Under the pieces are notes generated by a model. The model was not told the DNA's origin and did no database searches. It saw only the letters and a list, made by a program, of their open reading frames with translations. This document shows positions 56,344-64,000 of a DNA stretch of 64,000 nt, in pieces. Position numbers and translations under genes: made by a program. Position 1 is the first letter of the stretch. Every line of letters starts with the position of its first letter. The DNA is from Notamacropus eugenii (lineage: Eukaryota; Chordata; Mammalia; Diprotodontia; Macropodidae), in NCBI RefSeq assembly GCF_028372415.1, contig NC_092879.1, positions 66,119,781 to 66,183,780 on the forward strand, read 5' to 3'.

Positions 56344-56481
56344 CAAGGGTGGGAAACTTTCAGTCTTGAGGCCACATGTGGCCCTCTAGGTCCTCTGTGA
56401 AGTTTGGATTGCGTCAAAGGGCCATACTTGAGGACCTAGAGGGCCACATGTGCCCTTGAGGCTGCAGCTTCCCCAACCCTG
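56344..56481. mobile_element. hAT-like palindromic MITE (type A), copy 3, short
   Basis: Ends CAAGGGTGGGAAACTTTCAG and, reversed, CAGGGTTGGGGAAGCTGCAG. It is 138 bp against about 202 bp in copies 1 and 2, so the interior hairpin has been lost. Confidence 0.7.
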
Positions 56482-56779
56482 GTTTTCTACAGGGTATCAT
56501 CTCCATTCTTTTGCACTGCCACCTTTTCTTTCTTTACATTAGAAATACTTCCTTAGGATTCCATAAACATCTTCAAATTAGCTATCTAAATATTCTCATC
56601 TAACAGGCTTTAAAATTTCTCTCTCTAATGTTAATCCTCTCTTCCTCTCTATTCATTGGCAATTCCTTCCTAAGTGTAAAGATCATTTGCCCTGAAAAAA
56701 ATGTTTTTTTTTTCTCATGTCACCTGGCCTAGACTGAAGTGTGCACATAGAGTTCGCATTGAATTAACTCCATTTGGGA

Positions 56780-57275
56780 CAGGCCTTCTTAGCCTATTTT
56801 GTGTCCTTAGGCCCCTTTAGGTGAAGCCCATTAAGTCCTTCTTGGAATAATGTCTTTAAATTCATAAAATGAAATACACAGGCTTACAAAGGAAATCAAA
56901 TATATATATGATATATATATATATATGATATACATGCACATCTATATAGACACACACATAGTATATGCACATATGTATATATTTTTATATCTGTATGTAC
57001 ATATGTGTGTATGTGGGCAGCTAGGTGGCTTAGTGGATAGAGTGCCAGACCTGGAATCAGGAAGACCTGAGTTTAAATTTGGATTCAGCACTTCTTAGCT
57101 GTGTGATCCTGGACAAGTCACTTCACCCTGTTTGCCTCATTTTCTTCATCTGTAAAATGAGCTGAATAAGGAAATGACAAATCACTATGGTATCTTTGTC
57201 AAGAAAAAAGTATATATAGGTAAACATATGTGTGTATATGTATTTTTTTATGGACCCTGTGGTTAAGAATACTTG
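56780..57275. mobile_element. hAT-like element (type C), interrupted
   Basis: Left end CAGGCCTTCTTAGCCTATTT, interior TTCATAAAATGAAATACACAGG and AAAGGAAATC (reverse of the 25.9-kb copy), and right end reversed CAAGTATTCTTAACCACAGG. A TA/CA-rich tract (56.90-57.01 kb) and a SINE lie inside. Confidence 0.6.
57015..57210 (+). mobile_element. Marsupial tRNA-type SINE with RTE-like tail, full length
   Basis: GGGCAGCTAGGTGGCTTAGT (tRNA-like head), GAAGACCTGAGTTTAAATTT, TGTGTGATCCTGGACAAGTC, CTTCATCTGTAAAATGAGC, ATCTTTGTCAAGAAAAAAG. ACATATGTGTGTAT precedes it (56999-57012) and recurs at 57224-57237, a possible 14-bp target duplication, though the local sequence is simple. Confidence 0.85.
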
Positions 57276-57892
57276 ATTTAAGATCCTTTTTAGGAAATGG
57301 ACTTCCAACCTAAAACCTTTTTGCAATTACTTTTTCTAGCCTAAACATCTTTCTCTCTGGCAAATTGTTTCTTCTCCGTGAGTCTTATTTTTTGGCCCCT
57401 GCAAACTCAAGTGGCTGGACTTGTTGAAACCTATATAGTCCCTTACAATCCTAAATCATTTCCTGACCATCCCCCTCCTTCTCACCACCCCTTTCCTCAT
57501 TATACCCCTGAGACCCTAGGCTCTGATGGGAGAAATTTAACCTTACCTGGACTGAAATCAAACTTCCAGGTCACTTCTAAACCATGCTGACTCTCCCCTC
57601 TTTTTTTCAGAAGCCATCTTGTTTACCTATATTTGTACTTCTCATGTAATAAGTACTTAATAAATGTTTCATTTATTCATTCACCTAGTGACTGTGGAAC
57701 TCTCATTTGAGTTGAAGGTAGGTTTGATCTGAAAGTAAGGTGAAACATAGATTCCTGATGCTTATTTATGCACTCAACAAATTCTTTACATTTTTGGAAA
57801 GTGACTGTTCTTGAAAGAGGTAAAGGTCTGTAGCCTCCTGAGGGGTTTCTTTGCCTTCTCTCATTTCTCAACACCATCCTCATGCTCTTGCT
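57276..57892. other. Unassigned, with an L2-like 3' tail
   Basis: ATAAGTACTTAATAAATGTTTC at 57650-57672 looks like a plus-strand L2 end. The rest is unassigned. Confidence 0.4.
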
Positions 57893-57903
57893 AAAGTGAT
57901 CTT
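57893..57903 (+). repeat. Left target-site duplication of third HAL1
   Basis: AAAGTGATCTT, repeated exactly at 59951-59961. Confidence 0.9.
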
Positions 57904-59950
57904 TGGAGGGGCAGAGCCAAGATGGCAGAGTAGAAAGACACACATACTTTAGCTCCTCCCCCACAGCCCATAAAAATGACTCTAACCAAATTCTAGAGCA
58001 GCAGAAGCCACAAAACCACAGAATGAAAGAGATTCCCAGCCCAAGGTAGCCTGGAAGGCCAACAGGAAAGGTATGCCACACAGGACGAGGAGTGGAGCAC
58101 AGCCTGTGCAGCCCAGCCCAGCCTTGGATGTATGGCACCAGGAGGAACAGGACTGGAACATGCATCAGGGGAGGAATCCCCAGCAGCAGTCGTGGTTCTC
58201 AGATCCCTCAACCTACAAATGCCAAAGACAGCTTCAAAGGTCAGTGAGAAAGCTTTTTCAACTGGATAAGAAGAGATCAGGGTTCTCCCCTGGCCCTGGG
58301 CCAAGGTGGTATCAGCAGCAGCAGAGGTAGCAGCAGCAGCAGCATCCATTTTTGGAGCCCTCAGTCTAAAGCCCCTGATGGAATTGAGCAACTGATCTGA
58401 AACTCAGCTCTGAGTGGTGGCCCTGCCCTCTGCCTGAGATCTAAATCTCAGTCCCCAGCATAGCCCTGAGGTGAGGAAGAATGCTGGTGTGGTGGAGCTG
58501 GGGGTGGTTGTGGAGAGGGAATTCTACTACTCACAGATTCTGGGCAGAAAAGTTTTTGATTGCTCCTAGACAAGTGCACAGGCCAGGAGAGGAGTAAACT
58601 CCTGTCCCTTGATTGTGCCACCTTGGAGGAACTGAGAACTTACAGGTCCCCAGAGTATACCCTCCTCTTGACAAAGGACTCAAAAGTCAAGTAACTGGCT
58701 GGGAAAATGCAAAAAAAAGGGGAAAAAAAATAAGACTATAGAAGGTTACTTTCTTGGTGAACAGGTATTTTCTTCCATTTTTTTGGATGAGGAAGTACAA
58801 TGTATACCATCAGAGGAAGTCAAGGCTTCCAAAACCTCCAAAATAAATATGTAATGGTCTCAGGCTATGGATGAGCTCAAAAAGGATTTTCAAAATCCAG
58901 TAAGAGAGGTGGAGGAAAAATTGGGAAGAGAAATGAGAATGATGCAAGAAAATTGTGAGAAGCAAGTAAACGCCCTGCTAAAGGAGACCCAAAATATGCT
59001 GAAGAAAATAACACCTTGAAAAATAGGCTAACTCAATTGGCAAAAGAGGTCGCAAAAGCCAATGAGGAGGAGAATGTTTTAAAAAGCAGAATTAGCTAAA
59101 TGGAAAAGTAAGTTCAAAAGCTCACTGAAGAAAATAAGTCTTTAGAAATGAGAATGGAGCAGAGGGAAGCTAATGACTTTATGAGAAACCAAGAAATCAC
59201 AAAACAAAACCAAAAGAATGAAAAAAATGGAAGATCATGTGAAATATGTCATTGGAGAAACAACTGACCTGGAAAATAGATCCAGGAGAGACAATTTAAA
59301 AATTATGGGACTACCTGAAAGCCATGATCAAAAAAAGAGTGTAGACATCATCTTTCATGAAATTATCGAGGAAAACTGCCCTGAGATTTTAGAACCAGAG
59401 GGCAAAATAAGTATTGAAAGAATTTCTGGAAGAAGGGAGTAATTAGAAGTCAACACTCATGGGGAAGGACAAGGTCAAAGAAGAGAACAGAAGAAATGGG
59501 GGACAGGATAGGATGGAAGGAAATATAGTCAGTGTTACACAACATGACTATTATGGAAGTCATTTGCAAAACTAACCTTATAGCCTATGTTGAATTGCTT
59601 GCCTTCTCAGTGGGGATGGGTGGGGAGGGAGGAAGGGAGAGAAGTTGGAACTCAAAATATTAGAAATGAATATTCAGTATTGTTATTGTATATAACTGGG
59701 AAATAAGAAACACAGGTAATGGGGTATAGAAATCTATTTTGCCGTACAAGAAAAGAGAGAAGATGGGAATAAGGTAAGGGAGGAGTATGATAGAAGAGAG
59801 GGCAGATTGGGGAAAAGGGTAATCAGATGGCATGGCATTTTGGGGTGGGGGGAGGGGAGAGATGGGGAGAAAATTTGGAACTCAAAATCTTGTGGAAATG
59901 AAGGTTGAAAACTAAAAATAAATAAATAAACATAAAAGAAAAGTTAAAAA
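57904..59950 (+). mobile_element. Third HAL1-like element, internally deleted
   Basis: 5' start TGGAGGGGCAGAGCCAAGAT resembles the inner copy's GGGCGGAGCCAAGATGG. The leader is rich in GCAG repeats, and a decayed ORF1 follows from about 58707 (KKGEKNKTIEGYFL-like text, several stops). ORF1 text runs to SIERIS at about 59425, then jumps to 3' UTR sequence found about 0.9 kb further on in the outer copy (CAACACTCATGGGG). The tail is A-rich (AAATAAATAAATAAAC). An 11-bp perfect duplication flanks it. Confidence 0.88.
59218..59442 (+). pseudogene. ORF1 fragment of the third HAL1
   Basis: 74 codons from the coiled-coil end into the RRM-like domain (MEDHVKYVIGETTDLENRSR, NLKIMGLPESHD). Ends at the deletion junction, so the rest of the RRM and the C-terminal domain are missing. 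Confidence 0.9.
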
Positions 59951-59961
59951 AAAGTGATCTT
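59951..59961 (+). repeat. Right target-site duplication of third HAL1
   Basis: AAAGTGATCTT, identical to 57893-57903. Confidence 0.9.
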
Positions 59962-60094
59962 CCTTAAGTACAAGACTGCCCTTGTCACTTCCCCTAATCA
60001 AAAAATTCTAATCATCCCCTATTGTCTTTAGGTTCAAATATAAGCTTTTCTGTGTAGTTTTTAATATATAGTGATATACCTTTCTTTGGGAGGA

Positions 60095-60540
60095 AGGAAC
60101 TACTGAGGGCCTGTGTGCACAGTTGGGGCGAGGAGCGTGGTACTCCTAAGGGGACGTGTGCACAACTGTGGGGGGGGGGGGGGGGGAGGGGGCAGAGGGG
60201 ACGTGTGCAGTGCTCTGAGGGGTCCCTCGAGGGGCTGCGTGCACAGCTGGGTGTGAGGAGGGCTGCACTCCTAAGGGACGTGTGCAGAACTGTGGGGGAA
60301 GGGCAGAGGGCACGTGTACAGAGCTCAGAAGGCTGCGCGTCAGAATGTGCGCGTGCTGAGGAGTGCCTGTGGTGTCGTGCGCAGAGCCAGAAAAGAGCGG
60401 GAAAGACCCTGTGGAGACCTGCGCAGAACCCAGTCACTTGTGGAACCCGGTGCTGAACGCAGCAGCCCAGGATCCTGTGGCAGTCAACTGTTCACAACCG
60501 TGACAGCTGTCTGAGCCCTTGAGGCTCCATTCGCAAAGCC
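60095..60540 (+). promoter_or_regulatory. GC/CpG-rich leader or promoter with 124-bp tandem repeat
   Basis: Abrupt rise in GC and CpG after AT-rich DNA. Two units of about 124 bp start near 60105 and 60229; shared text is GTGCACAG(T/C)TGGG, CACTCCTAAGGGACGTGTGC-like and GGCAGAGGG(G/C)ACGTGT. A partial third unit follows from about 60340. A run of 17 G occupies 60170-60186, and CACGTG occurs near 60304. It ends at the ATG of the 313-codon frame. Promoter or 5' UTR role is inferred from position and CpG content. Open frames inside it (60115-60456 and 60314-60514) are probably by-products of GC-rich sequence. Confidence 0.6.
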
Positions 60541-61482
60541 GTGATGCCTCATAAAAAGCGCAAGATAAGTAGTGTAAAGCCTAAGAGACAAGAGTGCCAA
60601 CAACCTGAAAGAGAGGAGACTAGGCCTCCTCACCCGGAGGAAGAACAAAAGGTTAAACTTAATGCTAAACTTAGACGGAAACTTCGCCGTCAGGAAGAAA
60701 GTGAGAGAGCCCTGAGAGCTGAGGGAGGAGAAAGGCCTGTAAGAGTTAGAGATGAGGGAGGAGAGAGAGAGGAGCGCCATGTTGAATCAGAGAGAGGCGA
60801 GAGGCCTGTTCAAGCCAAGGGAAGAGGAAAGTCAGCTAGAGCTGAGGGAGGTGACAGGTCTCTTACAGCCAAGGGAAAAGAAAGATTTGTGCAAGCTGAG
60901 GCGAGCAAGAGGTCTGTTAGAAACAAGGGAAGAGGAAAGCCTGCCAAACTTGAAGGAATACAGAGGCCTGGTCGAGGTGGGAAGTCAGCTCTCTGTGCGA
61001 AGCCCGATGAAGTTGAAAAGCCTGAGGGAGATGAGAAATATGGTCTAGTTCAGCAATATTTTCGTGCTGGTCTTGCTGCGAAATATGATCCTACTGAGGA
61101 ACCTGATATGACTGAGCAAATACCTAAGTGCACTTTTAAGAGGCGTAGGTACTACTTAAGAGAGAGTTCCCCTCCGATTCTGTTTGGCAGGAATCTTCCC
61201 ATCTTCCCAACCGAAGTAGCCGGCCCCCCGCTTGATGAAGAAATGCCTCTGCAGGGCGAATACAGCTTCGAAGAAAACATGAATCTGTATAGAGCACTGA
61301 GGAGAGTTCTCTCTATAGTGCTACTCGTTCTCCTGACCCTGACCATTCTATTTATTATATATCTGACATTTCCTGAACTTACTGAAGAAGAAAAAGCAGC
61401 ATTGAAGATTCCCGTAAATATGGAGGAAGTCAAGGCCTTAAGAAAACTTCTTTTGAAATACAAGGAAAGCTTTTTCTCGTAA
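60541..61482 (+). CDS. TMEM41B-like first coding exon with novel N-terminal extension
   Basis: A 313-codon open frame from ATG (G at -3) at the end of a CpG-rich region. Residues 1-45 are basic and acidic (KKRKISSVKPKR, KLRRKLRRQEESE). About 45-150 form degenerate 10-11-residue repeats (ERPVQAKGRGKSARAEGG, RSVRNKGRGKPAKLEG). About 150-255 is unique and ends in RALRRV. Residues 256-276 form one hydrophobic membrane segment. Residues 277-313 (FPELTEEEKAALKIP, VKALRKLLLKYKESFF) match the stretch after the first membrane segment of TMEM41B at roughly half the positions. TMEM41B is an ER lipid scramblase of the VTT/DedA family used in autophagosome formation. The frame stops inside TC|GTAAGT, a strong splice donor, exactly where TMEM41B continues. 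This therefore looks like an exon ending at 61478, not a complete protein. The VTT exons are not in the window. TMEM41B itself is highly conserved, so this divergence suggests a paralogue; a decayed partial duplicate remains possible. Confidence 0.65.
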   Translation: MMPHKKRKISSVKPKRQECQQPEREETRPPHPEEEQKVKLNAKLRRKLRRQEESERALRAEGGERPVRVRDEGGEREERHVESERGERPVQAKGRGKSARAEGGDRSLTAKGKERFVQAEASKRSVRNKGRGKPAKLEGIQRPGRGGKSALCAKPDEVEKPEGDEKYGLVQQYFRAGLAAKYDPTEEPDMTEQIPKCTFKRRRYYLRESSPPILFGRNLPIFPTEVAGPPLDEEMPLQGEYSFEENMNLYRALRRVLSIVLLVLLTLTILFIIYLTFPELTEEEKAALKIPVNMEEVKALRKLLLKYKESFFS

Positions 61483-62818
61483 GTACTTTAAAAATGATTT
61501 TCTTATATATATTTTATTGCAAATATTTGCTCTCTCAGGGTCTAATATTTCTTAATATTCTGTGAGACTTCCCTTATCCATTCCAACTACTCTCATTTCT
61601 TGTTTGTCTTGTACTCTGGCCTCCGTGCTCCTTGTGTTATGTGTTTTCCTTTTTCATTGACAGACCACTCAGTCATGTAAAAGCTTTAGGTACAGAGAGG
61701 GCCCTGGCAGATTAAGAACATCTTATTGATGACATCATATTTTGGGAATAACACTTTTTGTGCCAAATGGAACAACTCCCCCTATACATATACAGTTGAA
61801 AGGATTTTACCTTGGTACTTTTCTAAGTATTGCTCCTCCATCTTTACTAGTAGCCAAAGCAGATAAAGCCCCATGCTTTGCTTTCAGTAGCAGAAGTTAA
61901 TTCCTGGTATCACTTCTTAGTGTGAAGGTTTTAGCAATTCTCTCCCATTTGCTAGCTATCTTCTCAAGCAAACTAAGAAAATTTTAAGTAAAACATATGT
62001 GGATCCTAATTTCTCTGTATTACATCTTGGAACTACTATTATCTATTTTTCTGTTTTCAAATCATTTCTTCAGCAGTGGGACACAGAATACTTTTTTCTG
62101 GTCAACAGTTGAGGAAAAGGACATGCTAAGTGGGGAGAAGAAAGAGGAACAGGAAAAAGATATTAATTTACTTGTACTTAGGCAATTAAAATAATGAACA
62201 AACGTACAGTTTCTGAATAAATTTACAGATAGATAACTGCAGACAAATATTAGTGGCAAGTTGGAGAGAACTCTTCATATAGATTCTGTGCATGTAACTC
62301 CCTTACATTCTGTGTACCTTGATGTAATTATCCAAACGGGACTGTTAAGGTTTGGTGTTGTTTTATTTTGTTTTTTCCCTCGCCAGATGATAATTTAATG
62401 AATGAATATCTTTCTTGACAGAAATGATACTTGATAGAAAGATAATGTTACTCTACCTACCTACTTCATCCTTTTCACAGAGAACCAACTAGAAAAAAAA
62501 TGATACTGAAATGTTCCAGTTACTTTTCCTCCCATTTTCACACTCATACTAGCAGATGTGTTTAAATCCAGCCTCTTGGCAGACTAGGTTTTGATTTATG
62601 TTCTGAATTTTTTTAAAAAAAAATTATTTAAAATAATTTTAAAATTTTAAAAATTAATTAAAATAACATCATATAAAATAAAAATAAAATAATAAAAAAT
62701 TAAAATAAAAAGTTTTTAAATTATTACAACTAAGAGTAGTGAAACCTTTCATGACGTAAGTTTGAAGTTTGTCAAAAGAAAGGAATGGTATGTGCTCAAG
62801 TTTTAAAAGACTTGTTCA
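61483..62818. other. Presumed intron 1 of the TMEM41B-like gene
   Basis: AT-rich, no recognised exon. 62.61-62.72 kb is an (AAAAT)-rich tract. I looked for sequence coding for the next TMEM41B segment in all frames and found none. Confidence 0.4.
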
Positions 62819-62819
62819 T

Positions 62820-63535
62820 TACTTTCTGAGTTTTATTGTTGTAAGATGTTTTTTGTATAGTTGTAGTCATCATATATATTGTTCTTTTGGTTCTTTTTTC
62901 TTCTCCCTTTGTGTCACTTTTTATAGGTCTTCCTCATTTTCTTTGCATTCTCCATCTCTGTTGCTTTTTATGGAGGGATAACATCCATTACACTCAGTGA
63001 TCATAATTTGTTCAAGCCATTCTCCAATCACTGGGCACAAAGTTTAACATTTTTTTCCTACTATTTTAATAAATGATACTTCTAGAAATGTTTTTGAATA
63101 GGTAGAGTTATTTTTCTTATTATTAACCCTCTGGGGTATAAGCCAGTAGTGACCTTGTTGGATGAAATTATATGAACAGTTTTGTAACTTTTCTTGTAAG
63201 ATTACAGACTTTCAAAAATGATTGAATTAAATTAAATTTCATGTATCCGTTTGAAATTAATAGTGAACTAGTGTACTACCTTTACACAGTCCAACCAACC
63301 AATTATTCCTCCTTCTTTTACCATCTTTGCAAATTGCATGGGTAGGAGGCTATTCCTAAAACTTGTTTTAATTTGCATTTTGATATATTTAATGCAAAAA
63401 TTTACTTCCTAGTCAATAGTTTATTTTAGCAGCATTAATTCTGTTTGTGAAAAATTTTTATTTTTCTAAAATCAGCCTTGTCTATTTTGTCTTTTTAGTA
63501 AATCTCCCTGTTTTAATTAGCTTAAAAAATCATCT
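62820..63535 (-). repeat. L1 3'-end fragment
   Basis: Reversed L1 3' text: ATAATTTGTTCAAGCCATTC, CTCTGGGGTATAAGCCAGTA, GTTTTAATTTGCATTTTGAT. Confidence 0.6.
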
Positions 63536-63869
63536 CTTATTTACAGTTGTAAGAAACATAACCCGTGACTTGGTGACAGAGATGCAGTTGATGACAGCGG
63601 ACATTTCTTAGCATCGGATCCCACGGACAAAGCACTTGGATTCCTTTTTGGCGATGGCGAATGATGAATTTTCAGGATGGGGAAGAGGAACGTTTGAAGA
63701 ATTAGTTTTAAAAGTAAAATGCCTGATAGAAAAAAAATTTGGAAAACAGAGGGTTGGTGTTTATTTGCTTTTAACACTAATTTTAGTGTTAAACAAGTTA
63801 ATAACTCTCCCTCCTCAAAATACCTTGCATTCATTTATTCCACCAGCAAAATAAGAGCTCATTCATAGT
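63536..63869. other. Unassigned stretch
   Basis: An acceptor-like TCTTATTTACAG precedes 63547, but the following frames do not resemble TMEM41B. Small open frames on both strands have no domain. Confidence 0.35.
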
Positions 63870-63968
63870 AGAAGTTTTGTTTGGGGTATTTATCTTTTTA
63901 TCCCCAGAACCTAACAGCATAATTTTCAGTTCATATTTAGTGGTTAATAAAAGTTTACTTGCATCAAA
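63870..63968 (+). repeat. L2-type LINE 3' end
   Basis: ATCTTTTTATCCCCAGAACC and TAGTGGTTAATAAAAGTTTAC. Confidence 0.6.
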
Positions 63969-64000
63969 CCTCCTTTCTCCTTTAATGTTTTGTGTGACCA

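Noticed and set aside
60115..60456. 113-codon Gly/Arg-rich open frame upstream of the TMEM41B-like exon
   Set aside because: Lies within the GC-rich tandem repeat, where stop codons are rare by composition, and has no recognisable domain. It overlaps another open frame. Upstream open frames in the leader cannot be excluded.
61471..61560. Idea that the TMEM41B-like frame is a processed retrocopy with a premature stop
   Set aside because: After GTAAGT the following sequence does not resemble the rest of TMEM41B in any frame, which fits an intron better than a retrocopy with one stop.
63536..63700. Possible second exon after an acceptor-like TTATTTACAG
   Set aside because: None of the three frames resembles the next TMEM41B segment and the best frames are short.
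1..64000. Endogenous retrovirus or LTR pairs
   Set aside because: I looked for paired long direct repeats, primer-binding-site-like sequence and gag/pol/env-like frames and found none that could be supported.

Overview
The window is mammalian chromosomal DNA, almost certainly from a marsupial. The evidence is the repeat content: tRNA-type SINEs beginning GGCAGCTAGGTGGC, SINEs with an RTE-like tail (…GACTGAACAACAA), Mar-type SINEs containing 'GTGAGGGAGGGCTG', abundant MIR, CR1/L3 and L2 fossils, and L1-derived elements that encode only an ORF1 protein. I see no bacterial gene, CRISPR array, rRNA or convincing tRNA gene. I cannot fix the species.

About 60 kb is intergenic or intronic, built from nested interspersed repeats of different ages. 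The youngest and most striking unit spans 14.8-20.7 kb. It is an ORF1-only ('half-L1', HAL1-like) element of about 2.9 kb, inserted into a SINE with a 14-bp target duplication. It was later split by a second full-length copy of the same family in the opposite orientation, bounded by a perfect 10-bp duplication. The inner copy keeps an intact 362-residue ORF1 and a CpG-rich 5' UTR with about 155-bp repeats. A third, internally deleted copy lies at 57.9-59.95 kb and a fourth, old one at 44.0-45.95 kb. None carries ORF2, so they must have moved with reverse transcriptase supplied in trans.

The only convincing host-gene segment is at the right end. A GC-rich region with a 124-bp tandem repeat and a run of 17 G (60.1-60.54 kb) leads into a 313-codon open frame (60,541-61,482). 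It ends in one membrane segment and a stretch clearly related to the N-terminal part of TMEM41B, exactly where a GTAAGT splice donor begins. It looks like the first coding exon of a divergent TMEM41B paralogue with a novel, basic, repetitive N-terminal extension. Later exons would lie beyond the window.

A second unexplained structure is a pair of inverted arms of about 650-680 bp (29.74-30.42 and 31.89-32.54 kb) separated by 1.47 kb of mostly repeat-free sequence. Both arms contain the same exon-like segment with splice-like borders. It is open for 78 codons in the left arm and broken in the right. I do not recognise the peptide.

Other nested insertions worth recording are a TA-flanked DNA transposon inside a CR1 element (1.43-1.91 kb), a Mar SINE inside a MIR (33.5 kb), a hAT-like MITE inside an L1 end (43.57 kb), a SINE inside a hAT-like element (57.0 kb) and an L1 inside a CR1 (47.3-48.9 kb).
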